Shown here piece after piece: positions 20,901 to 29,083 of a stretch of 64,000 bases of DNA. This DNA comes from Azorhizobium oxalatiphilum (GTDB lineage Bacteria > Pseudomonadota > Alphaproteobacteria > Rhizobiales > Xanthobacteraceae). Position 1 is the stretch's first letter. The number at the start of each line of letters is the position of its first letter. The notes under the pieces are model-generated. The model was not told where the DNA came from, did no database searches, and worked only from the letters and a program-made list of their open reading frames with translations. The translations under genes and the position numbers were made by a program. The stretch covers positions 124,001 to 188,000 of the forward strand of contig NZ_BMCT01000001.1 of the NCBI RefSeq assembly GCF_014635325.1, read 5' to 3'.

Positions 20901-21695
20901 ATGAACCGTCTCGATGCGCTGGAGGCGCAGAGCATCTTCATCATGCGCGAAGCCTTCGCCCAGCTGCGCAAGGTCGCCCTGCTGTGGTCGCTGGGCAAGG
21001 ATTCCAACGTCATGATCTGGCTGGCGCGCAAGGCCTTCTTCGGCCGCGTGCCCTTCCCCTGCATGCACGTGGACACCGGCCGCAAGTTCCCGGAAATGTA
21101 CGCCTTCCGCGAGCAGTATGCGAAGGAATGGGGCCTCGACCTGCTGCTGGAGGACTGCCCGCCCATCGAGAGCACGGACCCGACCCTGCCGCCCGCCGCC
21201 CGTTCCGCCGCCCGCAAGACCGAGGGCCTGCGCCTTGCGCTGGCCAAGCACGGCTTCGACGGCGTGATCGCCGGCATCCGCCGCGACGAGGAGCCGACCC
21301 GCGCCAAGGAGCGCTTCTTCTCGCCGCGCGGCACCGATGGCGCCTGGAACGTGCGCGAGCAGCCGCCGGAATTCTGGGACCAGTACAACACCGCGCTGAC
21401 CCCCGGCGCGCATCTGCGCATCCACCCCATCCTGCATTGGACGGAGATGGACATCTGGGCCTACACTCAGCGCGAGAACATCCCGGTGATCCCGCTCTAT
21501 TTCTCCAACAACGGCAAGCGCTACCGCTCGCTGGGGGACAAGGACATCACCTTCCCCGTGGACTCACCCGCCTCCACGCTGGACGAGATCCTGGCGGAGC
21601 TCGCCGTCACCAAGACCTCGGAGCGGTCCGGCCGCGCCATGGACCATGAGAGCGAAGACGCTTTTGAGCGCCTGCGCACCGCCGGCTATCTGTGA
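20901..21695 (+). CDS. cysD: sulfate adenylyltransferase subunit 2
   Basis: This is the ATP-pyrophosphatase subunit of ATP sulfurylase, which forms APS from sulfate and ATP. ATG 20901 (MNRLDALEAQSIFIMREAFA) has GAGAGG upstream and matches the family N-terminus; ATG 20868 would add 11 atypical residues. The PP-loop is degenerate as usual for CysD (LLWSLGKDSNVMIWLARKAF). VDTGRKFPEMYAFREQYA and GIRRDEEPTRAKERFFSPRG are further landmarks. The 264 residues run to the usual end (ERSGRAMDHESEDAFERL). It is followed after 9 nt by cysNC. Confidence 0.96.
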   Translation: MNRLDALEAQSIFIMREAFAQLRKVALLWSLGKDSNVMIWLARKAFFGRVPFPCMHVDTGRKFPEMYAFREQYAKEWGLDLLLEDCPPIESTDPTLPPAARSAARKTEGLRLALAKHGFDGVIAGIRRDEEPTRAKERFFSPRGTDGAWNVREQPPEFWDQYNTALTPGAHLRIHPILHWTEMDIWAYTQRENIPVIPLYFSNNGKRYRSLGDKDITFPVDSPASTLDEILAELAVTKTSERSGRAMDHESEDAFERLRTAGYL

Positions 21696-21704
21696 GTTTG
21701 CTCA

Positions 21705-23630
21705 ATGACCGCTCTGCCGCTCTCCGTTTCCCCCGCTTCTCCGCTTTCGCCTGAGGCCTCGCCTGCCGAGCGTGAGCTGCTGCGCATCGTGATCGTCGGC
21801 CATGTGGACCATGGCAAGTCCACGCTGGTGGGCCGCATCCTGCATGAGACCGGCGCCCTGCCGGACGGCAAGCTGGAGATGATCAAGGCGGTGTCCGCCC
21901 GGCGCGGCATGCCGTTCGAGTGGTCGTTCCTGCTCGACGCGCTCCAGACCGAGCGCGATCAGGGCATCACGGTGGACACCACCCAGATCCGCTTCAAGAC
22001 CGATCAGCGCGATTATCTGCTGATCGACGCCCCCGGACATGTTGAGTTCCTGCGCAACATGATCACCGGCGCGGCGCAGGCCGACGCCGCCGTCCTCCTG
22101 ATCGACGCCGCCGAGGGCGTGCGCGAGCAGACCCGCCGCCACGCCTTCCTGCTGCACCTGCTGGGGCTTCGGCAGGTGATCGTCGCCGTCAACAAGATGG
22201 ACCGCGTGGACTATGACCGGGCGGTGTTCGCCAAGATCGAGGCGGATGTCGCCTCTTATCTGGACGGCTTCGGTCTCCATCCCACCTTCGTCGTTCCCCT
22301 GTCCGCCCGCGATGGCGGCTTCGTGAAGGAGCGCGCCGAGGGCGCGGACTGGTACAGCGGGCCGACCATCCTCGGCGCCCTCGACAAGCTCACCGCACCC
22401 CCCGGCCTCGGCGACCTGCCGCTGCGCTTTCCGGTGCAGGCAGTCTACAAATTCGATGAGCGCCGGATCATCGCCGGCCGCATCGAGAGTGGCCGTCTCA
22501 GCGTCGGCGACGAACTCACCTTCGAACCCTCCGGCGCCACTGCCCGCATCCGCAGCCTGGAAGCCTGGCCCGGCCCGGCTCCGCTCTCGGCCGGGGCAGG
22601 GCAGTCCATCGGCCTGACGCTGGACAAGGACATCTTCGTCGCCCGTGGCGATGTGGCCGCCCACGGCAAGCTGCGCCCGCGCGCCGCGCGGCGCCTCACC
22701 GCCCGCGTGTTCTGGCTGGCGGATGCGGAGCTGAAGATCGGCACGCCCGTCACCGTGCGCCTCGCCACCAACAGCGCCACCGGCGTGGTGCGCAGCGTGG
22801 CAAGCGCGGTGGACCCGGCGAACCTCACCACCGAGGGCATCGCCGCGCTGGGCCGCAACCATGTGGGCGAGGTGGACATCGCGCTCCATCGCCCGCTGGC
22901 GGCGGATGCCTACAGCATCAATCCCATTCTCGGCCGCATCGTCATCGAGGTGGACCGCAAGATCGCCGGTGGCGGCATCGTGCTGTCCGCGGCCAGTGAG
23001 GACAAGTCGCCCGCGCCCCGGGGCGAGGTGGTGGCGGTGGACAGCGCCGTGCGCCCCGCCGACCGGGTGGCGCGCTATCGCCATGGCGGTGCTGTGCTGT
23101 GGCTCACCGGCCTGCCGGCGGCGGGCAAGTCCACGGTGGCCCGCGCTACCGAGAAGCGCCTGTTCGATCTCGGCGGCGCGCCGCTGTTCCTCGACGGGGA
23201 CACGCTGCGCACGGGGCTGAACGGCGATCTCGGCTTCTCGCCCGAGGAGCGTTCCGAGAACATCCGCCGGGTGGCCGAGATGGCGACCTTCCTTGCCAAG
23301 AACGGGCATATCGCCATCGTGGCGCTGGTGTCACCGGCGCGGGCGGATCGGGAGCGGGCGCGGCAGATCGCCGGGGCCTATTTCCACGAGGTGCACATCC
23401 GCGCCCCGCTGGAGGTGTGCGAGGCGCGCGATCCCAAGGGCCATTATGCCCGTGCCCGCAAGGGCGAGATGGCCAACTTCACCGGCATCAGCGCCCCCTA
23501 TGAGGAGCCCGAGCAGCCGGAAGTGGTGCTCGACACCACGTCCGATCTGACGCTGTGCGTGAGCGTGCTGGAGACCTATCTGTCGGGCGCCGGCGTGCTC
23601 TCGCCTGCGGACGACGACGCCGGCATCTGA
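21705..23630 (+). CDS. cysNC: bifunctional sulfate adenylyltransferase subunit 1 / APS kinase
   Basis: The 641-residue fusion has an N-terminal EF-Tu-like GTPase (about 25-240): G1 [10 protein letters not shown]3 DAPGHVEF and G4 NKMD. Beta-barrel domains run to about 450; this is CysN, which couples GTP hydrolysis to APS formation with CysD. The C-terminal APS kinase (about 460-625) has Walker [10 protein letters not shown] (465-473) and [20 protein letters not shown], giving PAPS. Because CysH has the APS-type iron-sulfur cysteines, the kinase is probably for PAPS-dependent sulfation rather than reduction. Fusion of CysN to CysC is common in rhizobia. Confidence 0.96.
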   Translation: MTALPLSVSPASPLSPEASPAERELLRIVIVGHVDHGKSTLVGRILHETGALPDGKLEMIKAVSARRGMPFEWSFLLDALQTERDQGITVDTTQIRFKTDQRDYLLIDAPGHVEFLRNMITGAAQADAAVLLIDAAEGVREQTRRHAFLLHLLGLRQVIVAVNKMDRVDYDRAVFAKIEADVASYLDGFGLHPTFVVPLSARDGGFVKERAEGADWYSGPTILGALDKLTAPPGLGDLPLRFPVQAVYKFDERRIIAGRIESGRLSVGDELTFEPSGATARIRSLEAWPGPAPLSAGAGQSIGLTLDKDIFVARGDVAAHGKLRPRAARRLTARVFWLADAELKIGTPVTVRLATNSATGVVRSVASAVDPANLTTEGIAALGRNHVGEVDIALHRPLAADAYSINPILGRIVIEVDRKIAGGGIVLSAASEDKSPAPRGEVVAVDSAVRPADRVARYRHGGAVLWLTGLPAAGKSTVARATEKRLFDLGGAPLFLDGDTLRTGLNGDLGFSPEERSENIRRVAEMATFLAKNGHIAIVALVSPARADRERARQIAGAYFHEVHIRAPLEVCEARDPKGHYARARKGEMANFTGISAPYEEPEQPEVVLDTTSDLTLCVSVLETYLSGAGVLSPADDDAGI

Positions 23631-23654
23631 GCGGGTGCTCGATGGGGAAGGGCG

Positions 23655-23860
23655 CGCCTCTGCCCCCTCCCCAGCCCTCCCCCGCAAGCGGGAGAGGGCT
23701 TTGCCCGCTAAGCTTTCGGGGGGGCGGCATTGCGGCCAGCGCAACAGGCTCCCTCTCCCGCTTGCGGGGGAGGGTTGGGGAGGGGGCAAGCGCGGGGCGT
23801 TGATCGCCTGATCATCCCTATCCCTTCGTCATGGCCGGACTTGATCCGGCCATCCACGTC
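23655..23860. repeat. family A pair plus single family B unit, locus 3
   Basis: Family A units are at about 23660-23697 (inverted) and 23750-23790 (direct). They are followed by one family B hairpin, CGTCATGGCCGGACTTGATC onward, at 23827-23859. A fragment resembling the far end of a B unit (GGCATGACGACC) occurs near 23993, so the right B copy may be decayed. No gene was found in 23631-24050. Confidence 0.8.
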
Positions 23861-24050
23861 CTTCCGCCGGGAAGGCGTTTTGCGAGGGGAGGGAATGGTG
23901 AGGGTTCGCTTCCACGCAATCCGTCCACGCTTTGCCGATCGTGCGGAACTTCGAGAACTGCCCACAGTCCAGCCGTGCACATGCCCCGCAAGCAGGCATG
24001 ACGACCTGCTGCTCAATAAAGGTCGCTCTCGATCTTACGGGTGACGTTTC

Positions 24051-24371
24051 TTACTCCGGTCCGGCGGCCACGATGGCGGCGAGCAGGCCGGGGAAGCGGC
24101 GGTCCATGTCGTCGCGGCGTAGGGTGTTGGTGCGGCCGTTGCCATGATCCACCTGATGGATCAGGCCGGCCTCGCGCAGCACGCGGAAATGATGGGTGCG
24201 GGTGGCCTTGGCCAGCGGAATGGGAAAGCCCGCGCAGCGCAGTGGCGTGCCCTCGCTCGCCGCAAGGTCCAGAACCACGCGGCGGCGGTAGGGGTCTGAA
24301 AGCGCAGCCAGCACCTTGTCGAGGCTGATCTCGCTCACCTCCGGATGCCATAGCGGCGTGGTCTCCGGCAC
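24051..24371 (-). CDS. ArsR-family winged-helix regulator
   Basis: The 106-residue protein has the ArsR-type layout: the helix pair SLDKVLAALSDPYRRRVVLDL, then the recognition-helix region KATRTHHFRVLREAGLIHQV and a beta-wing (DHGNGRTNTLRRDD). No metal-binding cysteine pair is present (the single Cys is in LRCAGFP), so it probably senses something other than a soft metal. It is divergent from the quinone oxidoreductase gene. The 9-bp-arm palindrome between the two genes is the likely operator, making it a local regulator of that gene and itself. The effector is unknown. Confidence 0.85.
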   Translation of the reverse strand: MPETTPLWHPEVSEISLDKVLAALSDPYRRRVVLDLAASEGTPLRCAGFPIPLAKATRTHHFRVLREAGLIHQVDHGNGRTNTLRRDDMDRRFPGLLAAIVAAGPE

Positions 24372-24441
24372 CTCGTCTCCTCTTCCCGATCATCAAGCAA
24401 ATATCGTCCGGTCACTCTTGCGCGTGCGGAGGATCGGGCGC

Positions 24442-24465
24442 AAGGTACGATAAATTTCGTACCTT
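24442..24465. promoter_or_regulatory. perfect palindromic operator between arsR-like gene and qor
   Basis: AAGGTACGA-N6-TCGTACCTT has perfect 9-bp arms and an AT-rich centre, ending 12 bp before the ATG of qor. Its position in a divergent intergenic region next to a winged-helix gene makes it the probable binding site of that regulator. Confidence 0.75.
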
Positions 24466-24477
24466 AGGGAGTGAGCC

Positions 24478-25458
24478 ATGACCGCTGCCACACGCATCCG
24501 CCTCGACAGCTTCGGCGGACCGGAGGTGATGACGCTGGAGCAGGTGGATCTGCCGGCTCCTGCCGCCGGTGAGGCGCAGGTGCGCCAGACCGCCGTCGGC
24601 TTCAATTATATCGACGTCTACCAGCGCTCCGGCATCTATCCCTTGCCCACCCCCACCGGCCTCGGCCATGAGGCGGCGGGCGTGGTGGAGGCGGTGGGCG
24701 CGGGCGTCACCGGCCTCAAGCCGGGCGATCGGGTGGCCTATATCAATGCCGGCATCGGCGCCTATGCGGACCGCCGCATCGTCCCGGCCGACAAGCTGGT
24801 GCCGGTGCCGGACGGCGTGTCCGACGAGGCCGCCGCCGCCCTCATCTTCAAGGGGCTAACGGCGCAATATCTCATCCGCAAGACCCACAATGTCGGCCCC
24901 GGCGACACCATTCTCGTGCATGCGGCGGCGGGCGGCGTGGGGCAGATCCTGAGCGCCTGGGCGAAGGCGCTGGGCGCCACCGTCATCGGCACGGCCGGCG
25001 GGCCTGAGAAAGTGGCCATCGCGAAGGCCGCCGGCTGCGATGTGGCCATCGACTACCGGCAGGAAGACTGGCCCGAGCAGGTGCTTGCCGCCACCTCGGG
25101 CAAGAAGGTGCGGGTCGCCTATGACAGCGTGGGCGAGGCCACCTTCCTGAAGACGCTGGACTTGATCGCGCCCTTCGGCCTGATGGTGAGTTTCGGCGCG
25201 GCGTCCGGACCTGCGCCGGCCATCGGTCCGGAGCTGCTCAACAAGAAGGGCTGCCTGTTCCTCACCCGCCCCTCCATCTTCCCGCACAATGCCGATCCGG
25301 CGGTGCTGAAGGCGAATGCGGCGGAGCTGTTCGCGGCCATTTCCGCGGGAATCGTGAAGCCCGCCATCGCCGCCCGCTTTCCGCTCGCCGAGGCCGTGGA
25401 GGCGCACCGCACGGCCGAGGCGCGCACCACGGCGGGGAGTATCCTGCTGATCCCGTGA
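24478..25458 (+). CDS. NADPH:quinone oxidoreductase, zeta-crystallin type
   Basis: The 326-residue medium-chain dehydrogenase lacks the structural-zinc cysteine cluster and belongs to the quinone oxidoreductase branch (qor type). Its GroES-like N-terminus has VGFNYIDVYQRSGIYPLP and GHEAAGVVEAVGAGV. The NADPH-binding Rossmann motif is HAAAGGVGQILSAWAKALGA near residue 147. These enzymes reduce quinones or activated alkenes in the cytosol. The palindromic operator and divergent ArsR-type gene suggest inducible expression by an electrophile or quinone, which is inference. Confidence 0.9.
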   Translation: MTAATRIRLDSFGGPEVMTLEQVDLPAPAAGEAQVRQTAVGFNYIDVYQRSGIYPLPTPTGLGHEAAGVVEAVGAGVTGLKPGDRVAYINAGIGAYADRRIVPADKLVPVPDGVSDEAAAALIFKGLTAQYLIRKTHNVGPGDTILVHAAAGGVGQILSAWAKALGATVIGTAGGPEKVAIAKAAGCDVAIDYRQEDWPEQVLAATSGKKVRVAYDSVGEATFLKTLDLIAPFGLMVSFGAASGPAPAIGPELLNKKGCLFLTRPSIFPHNADPAVLKANAAELFAAISAGIVKPAIAARFPLAEAVEAHRTAEARTTAGSILLIP

Positions 25459-25520
25459 TTGATAGCACGGGAGGGGCTGCACCCTTTTGCGCTGCTCGGC
25501 TGCCATCACCCCTTACAGTT

Positions 25521-25664
25521 CGTCATGCCCGGGCTTGACCCGGGCATCCACGTCGGGCCGACGGTGGATGGTTTGCACGAAGGCGAACTCTCGCCGCTCG
25601 TGGGGTACGCCGCCATCATCCCAGCGGAGCCACGTGGATGCCCGGATCAAGTCCGGGCATGACG
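25521..25664. repeat. family B inverted-repeat pair, locus 5
   Basis: The left unit is CGTCATGCCCGGGCTTGACC and onward at 25521-25553; the right is its inverted counterpart at 25632-25664. About 78 bp of variable spacer lies between. The left unit is followed by CGGGCCGACGGTGG, an extension shared with other left copies. It fills most of the 294-bp gap between qor and the nitronate monooxygenase gene. Confidence 0.85.
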
Positions 25665-25752
25665 GTCTATTGTTGGAAAAGCGTTGCACGACAAGGCGTG
25701 GAGCGCCGTTGCCGCACCCGGTAAGCCCGACTATGCAGGATGGCGCGCCCCC

Positions 25753-26685
25753 TCACAGCAGCCGCGGTGCGCTCTCCAGCGCGTTGCGATACTCGGTGAT
25801 CAGCCGCGCGCAGAGGTCGGCGGTGGGCGGGCTGTCCAGCACCGAGCCGACGCCCTGGCCGGCCGACCACACCGTCTTCCACGCCTTGGCCTCCTCCGCG
25901 AGGTCCAGCTTGGCATGCGCCGTCAGATTGTCCGGGTCGAGCCCCGCCGCCTTGATGCTCGGGCGCAGGAAATTGGCGTTCACGCCGGAAATGGCCGGCG
26001 TGTACACCACATCAGCCGCGCCCGCGCCGAGCAGCATCTCCTTGTAGCCGTCCGGTGCCGCGCTCTCCCGCGTGGCGATGAAGCGGGTGCCGAGATAGGC
26101 CATGTCCGCCCCCATCAGCCGTGCCGCCGCCGCCTGCGCGCCCGTGGACATGGCGCCCGACAGGATGATGGTGCCATCGAACACCGCGCGGATCTCCGGG
26201 ATCAACGCGAAGGGGCTGACGGCGCCCGCATGCCCGCCCGCGCCCGCCGCCACCGCGATGATGCCGTCCACGCCCGCTTCCGCCGCCTTCTCCGCATGGC
26301 GGCGGCTGATCACGTCATGGAAGACGAGCCCGCCGTAGGAATGCACCGCATCCACCACCTCGCGCGCGGCACCCAGCGAGGTGATGATGAGGGGAACGCG
26401 CTTCTCCACCGTCACCCTGAGGTCCGCTTCCAGCCGCGTGTTACTCCGGTGGACCACGAGGTTCACGCCGAAGGGCGCGGCGTCCTCCACGCCGTCGAGC
26501 CGGCTCTCGATCTCCTCCACCCACTGCGCATAGGTCTCGGTGGTGCGGGCGTTGAGCGCGGGGAAGGTGCCCAGCAGGCCGGCGCGGCAGGTCTCCACCA
26601 CGAGGTCGGTGTTGGAGACGAGGAACATGGGGGCGGCGATGATGGGCGCCTTCAGGCGGCCGGCGAGGGCGGCGGGCAGTGGCAT
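25753..26685 (-). CDS. nitronate monooxygenase family flavoenzyme
   Basis: The 310-residue FMN-dependent TIM barrel starts at ATG 26685 with GGAGG upstream; the open frame continuing far upstream is antisense to other genes. Landmarks are LKAPIIAAPMFLVSNTDLV at the N-terminus, FHDVISRRHAEKAAEAGVDG and GIIAVAAGAGGHAG (FMN-phosphate loop). The MGADMAYLGTRFIATRES segment holds the glycine-rich FMN site typical of the 2-nitropropane dioxygenase family. It oxidises alkyl nitronates in characterised members; many relatives act on other substrates, so the exact activity is open. It is divergent from the enoyl-CoA hydratase gene. Confidence 0.88.
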   Translation of the reverse strand: MPLPAALAGRLKAPIIAAPMFLVSNTDLVVETCRAGLLGTFPALNARTTETYAQWVEEIESRLDGVEDAAPFGVNLVVHRSNTRLEADLRVTVEKRVPLIITSLGAAREVVDAVHSYGGLVFHDVISRRHAEKAAEAGVDGIIAVAAGAGGHAGAVSPFALIPEIRAVFDGTIILSGAMSTGAQAAAARLMGADMAYLGTRFIATRESAAPDGYKEMLLGAGAADVVYTPAISGVNANFLRPSIKAAGLDPDNLTAHAKLDLAEEAKAWKTVWSAGQGVGSVLDSPPTADLCARLITEYRNALESAPRLL

Positions 26686-26913
26686 GGTTTCCTCCAGCGG
26701 CCCGCCTTGGCGGCGGGTGATGATCGGCCGGGCTGTGCCGCCCGTTGCTCGGGCGTGACTGTGGGGCCGGGCGGGGCGGGCGGCAAGGGGTGGCGCCTGC
26801 GCCCAACGCCGGGCTTGCGGCACAGGCCCGCTTTGGTGCAGCGTTCCACCTAAGCGGCGCGAAGCCGCAGTTGAGAGAACAGGCGGCAAAGCCGTCTTCT
26901 GGGGAGGGATTTC

Positions 26914-27705
26914 ATGTCCGACGCCGATCCGGTGCTGCTCGATGTCACGGGCGGCATCGCCCGCATCCGCTTCAATCGTCCGCATGTGCTCAATGCGCTG
27001 GATGAGCATGCCATCCTCGCCTTCAAGCGCGCGGCCGATACGGTGGCCGGGCAGCCGGGCGTGCGCGTCGTGGTGCTCTCGGGCGCGGGGCGGGCCTTCC
27101 TCGCCGGCGGCGACGTCGCCCGCTTCCATGCGGCGGGCGAGGACGCGCCCAATGTGGTGGCGAGCCTGATCGGCCCCTTCCACGAGGCCATCCTCACCCT
27201 GTCCAAGCTGAAGGCGCCGGTGATCGCCAGCGTGCAGGGCGCGGTGGCGGGCGGCGGCCTCTCCGTGGCACTGGCGGCGGACCTGCTGATCGCGGCGGAC
27301 GACGCGAAATTCTCCATGGCCTACAGCCGCATCGCCACCAGCCCGGATGGCGGGGGGACGTGGCATCTGCCGCGCATCGTGGGGCTGCGCAAGGCCATGG
27401 AACTGGCCCTGCTGTCCGAGAATATCGACGCGCAGGAAGCGCTGCGGCTGGGCATCGCCAACAAGGTGGTGCCGCTCGATCAACTGGCTGATGTCACCGA
27501 CAAGATTGCCGGCGCTCTCGCCGCCGGCCCCACTGCCGCCTACGGGCGCATCAAGGCGCTGTTGCGGGCCTCCTCCACCAACAGCCTCGCGGAGCAGTTG
27601 CAGGCGGAGAAGGAGTCCTTCGTCGCCAGCGCCGGCACCCGCGATTTCGCGGAAGGCGCGGCCGCCTTCGTGGGCAAGCGCGCGCCGCGCTTCGAAGGCC
27701 ATTGA
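26914..27705 (+). CDS. enoyl-CoA hydratase/isomerase family protein
   Basis: This 263-residue crotonase-fold enzyme would hydrate or isomerise an enoyl-CoA. The CoA-binding/oxyanion region is AGRAFLAGGDVARFH and the second oxyanion element is QGAVAGGGLSVALAADLLIA. In the position of the usual catalytic glutamates it shows FSMAYSRIATSPDGGGTWHL, so one of the two acid residues of classical hydratases is not obvious. It may instead be an isomerase. It starts 79 nt before the adjacent SDR gene, likely one fatty-acid or aromatic-acid degradation transcript. Confidence 0.85.
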   Translation: MSDADPVLLDVTGGIARIRFNRPHVLNALDEHAILAFKRAADTVAGQPGVRVVVLSGAGRAFLAGGDVARFHAAGEDAPNVVASLIGPFHEAILTLSKLKAPVIASVQGAVAGGGLSVALAADLLIAADDAKFSMAYSRIATSPDGGGTWHLPRIVGLRKAMELALLSENIDAQEALRLGIANKVVPLDQLADVTDKIAGALAAGPTAAYGRIKALLRASSTNSLAEQLQAEKESFVASAGTRDFAEGAAAFVGKRAPRFEGH

Positions 27706-27784
27706 GCCGAGCCGTTCCAGCGCAGGCGCATCGTGCTTGCGCGTCCGGAATTGCGCGCAGTCAGGACAACAGGCGGAGGCAGCC

Positions 27785-28546
27785 ATGGATGTGAAGGGAC
27801 ATGCCGCCGTGGTGACGGGGGCGGCCTCGGGGCTGGGCGCGGTCACGGCCCGCGCGCTGGCGGCAGCGGGCGCGCAGGTGGCACTGCTGGACCGGGATGT
27901 GGAGGGCGCGGGCCGCATCGCACAGGAGATCGGCGGCAAGGCCTTCCTGTGTGACGTGGTGGATGCCGCCAGCGCCGAGGATGCGGTGGAAGCGGCGGCC
28001 GAGGCCTTCGGCCCGGCGCGCATTCTGGTCAATTGCGCGGGCGTGGCGCCGGCCGGCCGCATCGTCGGCCGCAAGGGGCCGCTGCCGCTGGAGGATTTCC
28101 GGCGGGTGGTGGAGATCAATCTGATCGGCACCTTCAACCTGCTGCGCCTTGTGGCGGCGAGGGCGGTGGACCTGCCGCCGCTGGCGCGGGGCGAGCGCGG
28201 GGTCATCATCAACACCGCCTCGATTGCCGCCTATGACGGGCAACTGGGCCAGCCCGCCTATGCCGCCTCCAAGGCCGGCGTGGCGGGACTGACGCTGCCG
28301 GCGGCACGGGAGTTCGCCAGCGTGGGGATCCGGGTGGTGTCCATCGCGCCGGGCATCTTCGCCACCCCCATGATGCTGAACATGCCGCAGGAGGTGCAGG
28401 ACAGCATCGGCGCCACGGTGCCGTTTCCGCCGGGGCTGGGCGATCCGCAGGATTATGCCCGCATGGTGCTGGAGATCATCGGCAACGTGATGCTGAACGG
28501 CGAGGTGATCCGCCTCGACGGGGCGCTGCGCATGGCGCCGAAGTGA
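27785..28546 (+). CDS. SDR family 3-hydroxyacyl-CoA dehydrogenase-like enzyme
   Basis: The 253-residue short-chain dehydrogenase starts at ATG 27785. The NAD-binding motif is VVTGAASGLGAVTARAL, acidic D38 in LLDRDVEG favours NAD+, and the catalytic set is Ser in IINTASIAAYDG plus YAASK. IVGRKGPLPLEDFRRVVEIN and APGIFATPMM resemble type-2 (HSD17B10-like) 3-hydroxyacyl-CoA dehydrogenases. Placed directly after the enoyl-CoA hydratase gene, it would take the hydrated product to the 3-ketoacyl-CoA. Pathway and chain length cannot be stated. Confidence 0.9.
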   Translation: MDVKGHAAVVTGAASGLGAVTARALAAAGAQVALLDRDVEGAGRIAQEIGGKAFLCDVVDAASAEDAVEAAAEAFGPARILVNCAGVAPAGRIVGRKGPLPLEDFRRVVEINLIGTFNLLRLVAARAVDLPPLARGERGVIINTASIAAYDGQLGQPAYAASKAGVAGLTLPAAREFASVGIRVVSIAPGIFATPMMLNMPQEVQDSIGATVPFPPGLGDPQDYARMVLEIIGNVMLNGEVIRLDGALRMAPK

Positions 28547-28593
28547 GGGGCTGCTGACACGAGGGGCGTGCGAGCCATGCGCGCCCCAAGTGT

Positions 28594-28761
28594 TCAGGTC
28601 TTCGGCGAAACCCTGCGGGCACGGGCTTCGGCAATGAGGGCAGCCATATCGAGGGGCGCGCTCTCGCCGCTGTTTATGCCCTCCTGCCAGGCCTTCCGCA
28701 GCCATGTGCGCTTCCCGGCTTCGATCTCTTTCGGTGTCATCGGGGGTGTGTTTATGTCCAT
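28594..28761 (-). CDS. short antitoxin-like protein (ParD C-terminal type)
   Basis: A 55-codon frame reads MDINTPPMTPKEIEAGKRTW and ends in KAWQEGINSGESAPLDMAAL plus a short basic tail. The tail pattern (aromatic-x-EG-x-xSG-x-x-x-PLDM-x-x-hydrophobic-A-x-A-R) is that of the toxin-binding C-terminus of ParD-like antitoxins. The N-terminal ribbon-helix-helix is missing, and no toxin gene lies on either side, so it is either a remnant or a minimal solo antitoxin. Alternative in-frame starts are ATG 28770 and ATG 28740; the first would lie 8 nt after a TATAAC box, suggesting leaderless translation. Local base composition is clearly more AT-rich than the neighbours. Confidence 0.5.
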   Translation of the reverse strand: MDINTPPMTPKEIEAGKRTWLRKAWQEGINSGESAPLDMAALIAEARARRVSPKT

Positions 28762-28821
28762 ATTCCACATTAATTTGCGTTATATATTTCACAATCCACA
28801 AACACGGTTGACATAATCCAC
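28759..28821. repeat. three direct repeats CAYAWTCCAC in an AT-rich promoter region
   Basis: CATATTCCAC (28759-28768), CACAATCCAC (28790-28799) and CATAATCCAC (28812-28821) lie in the same orientation, spaced 31 and 22 bp, so nearly on one helix face. They cover the promoter of the antitoxin-like gene and could be an autoregulatory operator. TTGACA at 28808-28813 faces the membrane-protein gene downstream. Confidence 0.5.
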
Positions 28822-28863
28822 TAAAACCATAGAGTGAACGGACTTGGTTTCGGAGTCTGTGAA

Positions 28864-29076
28864 ATGGTCGCGCCCGGTGGCAAGTCTCTCCCGTTCCCGG
28901 TTCAGGGCCGTTCGGCGTCTGGCGTGCGCGCCGCGTCGCGCCGGGGCAAATGGGGGGACTGGGTTCTGTTCGGAGCCGCCTATGCGGTGATCATGGGGGC
29001 GATCCTGTTCGCCTATCCCCCGGCGTCCGCGCCCCGCCACGAAGCTTCCGTCAGCACCAGCACGTCCGTGCGCTGA
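28864..29076 (+). CDS. small single-pass membrane protein, unknown
   Basis: This is not a recognised family. ATG 28864 with GGAG 11 nt upstream gives a 70-residue product; an earlier in-frame ATG (28834) would add 10 residues. The first 35 residues are basic and glycine-rich, followed by one hydrophobic helix (DWVLFGAAYAVIMGAILFAY) and a short Ser/Thr-rich C-terminus. The pattern suggests an inner-membrane protein with a cytoplasmic basic N-terminus. It is convergent with the DMT transporter gene, whose stop is 8 nt away. Confidence 0.5.
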   Translation: MVAPGGKSLPFPVQGRSASGVRAASRRGKWGDWVLFGAAYAVIMGAILFAYPPASAPRHEASVSTSTSVR

Positions 29077-29083
29077 GGCGGCC

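Noticed and set aside
26686-28215. N-terminal extension of the nitronate monooxygenase frame
   Set aside because: It runs antisense through the enoyl-CoA hydratase and SDR genes; ATG 26685 has a good ribosome-binding site and the family's normal N-terminus.
28568-28816. 82-residue plus-strand frame opposite the antitoxin-like gene
   Set aside because: The minus-strand frame has a recognisable protein pattern; the plus frame has none and reads through the promoter repeats.
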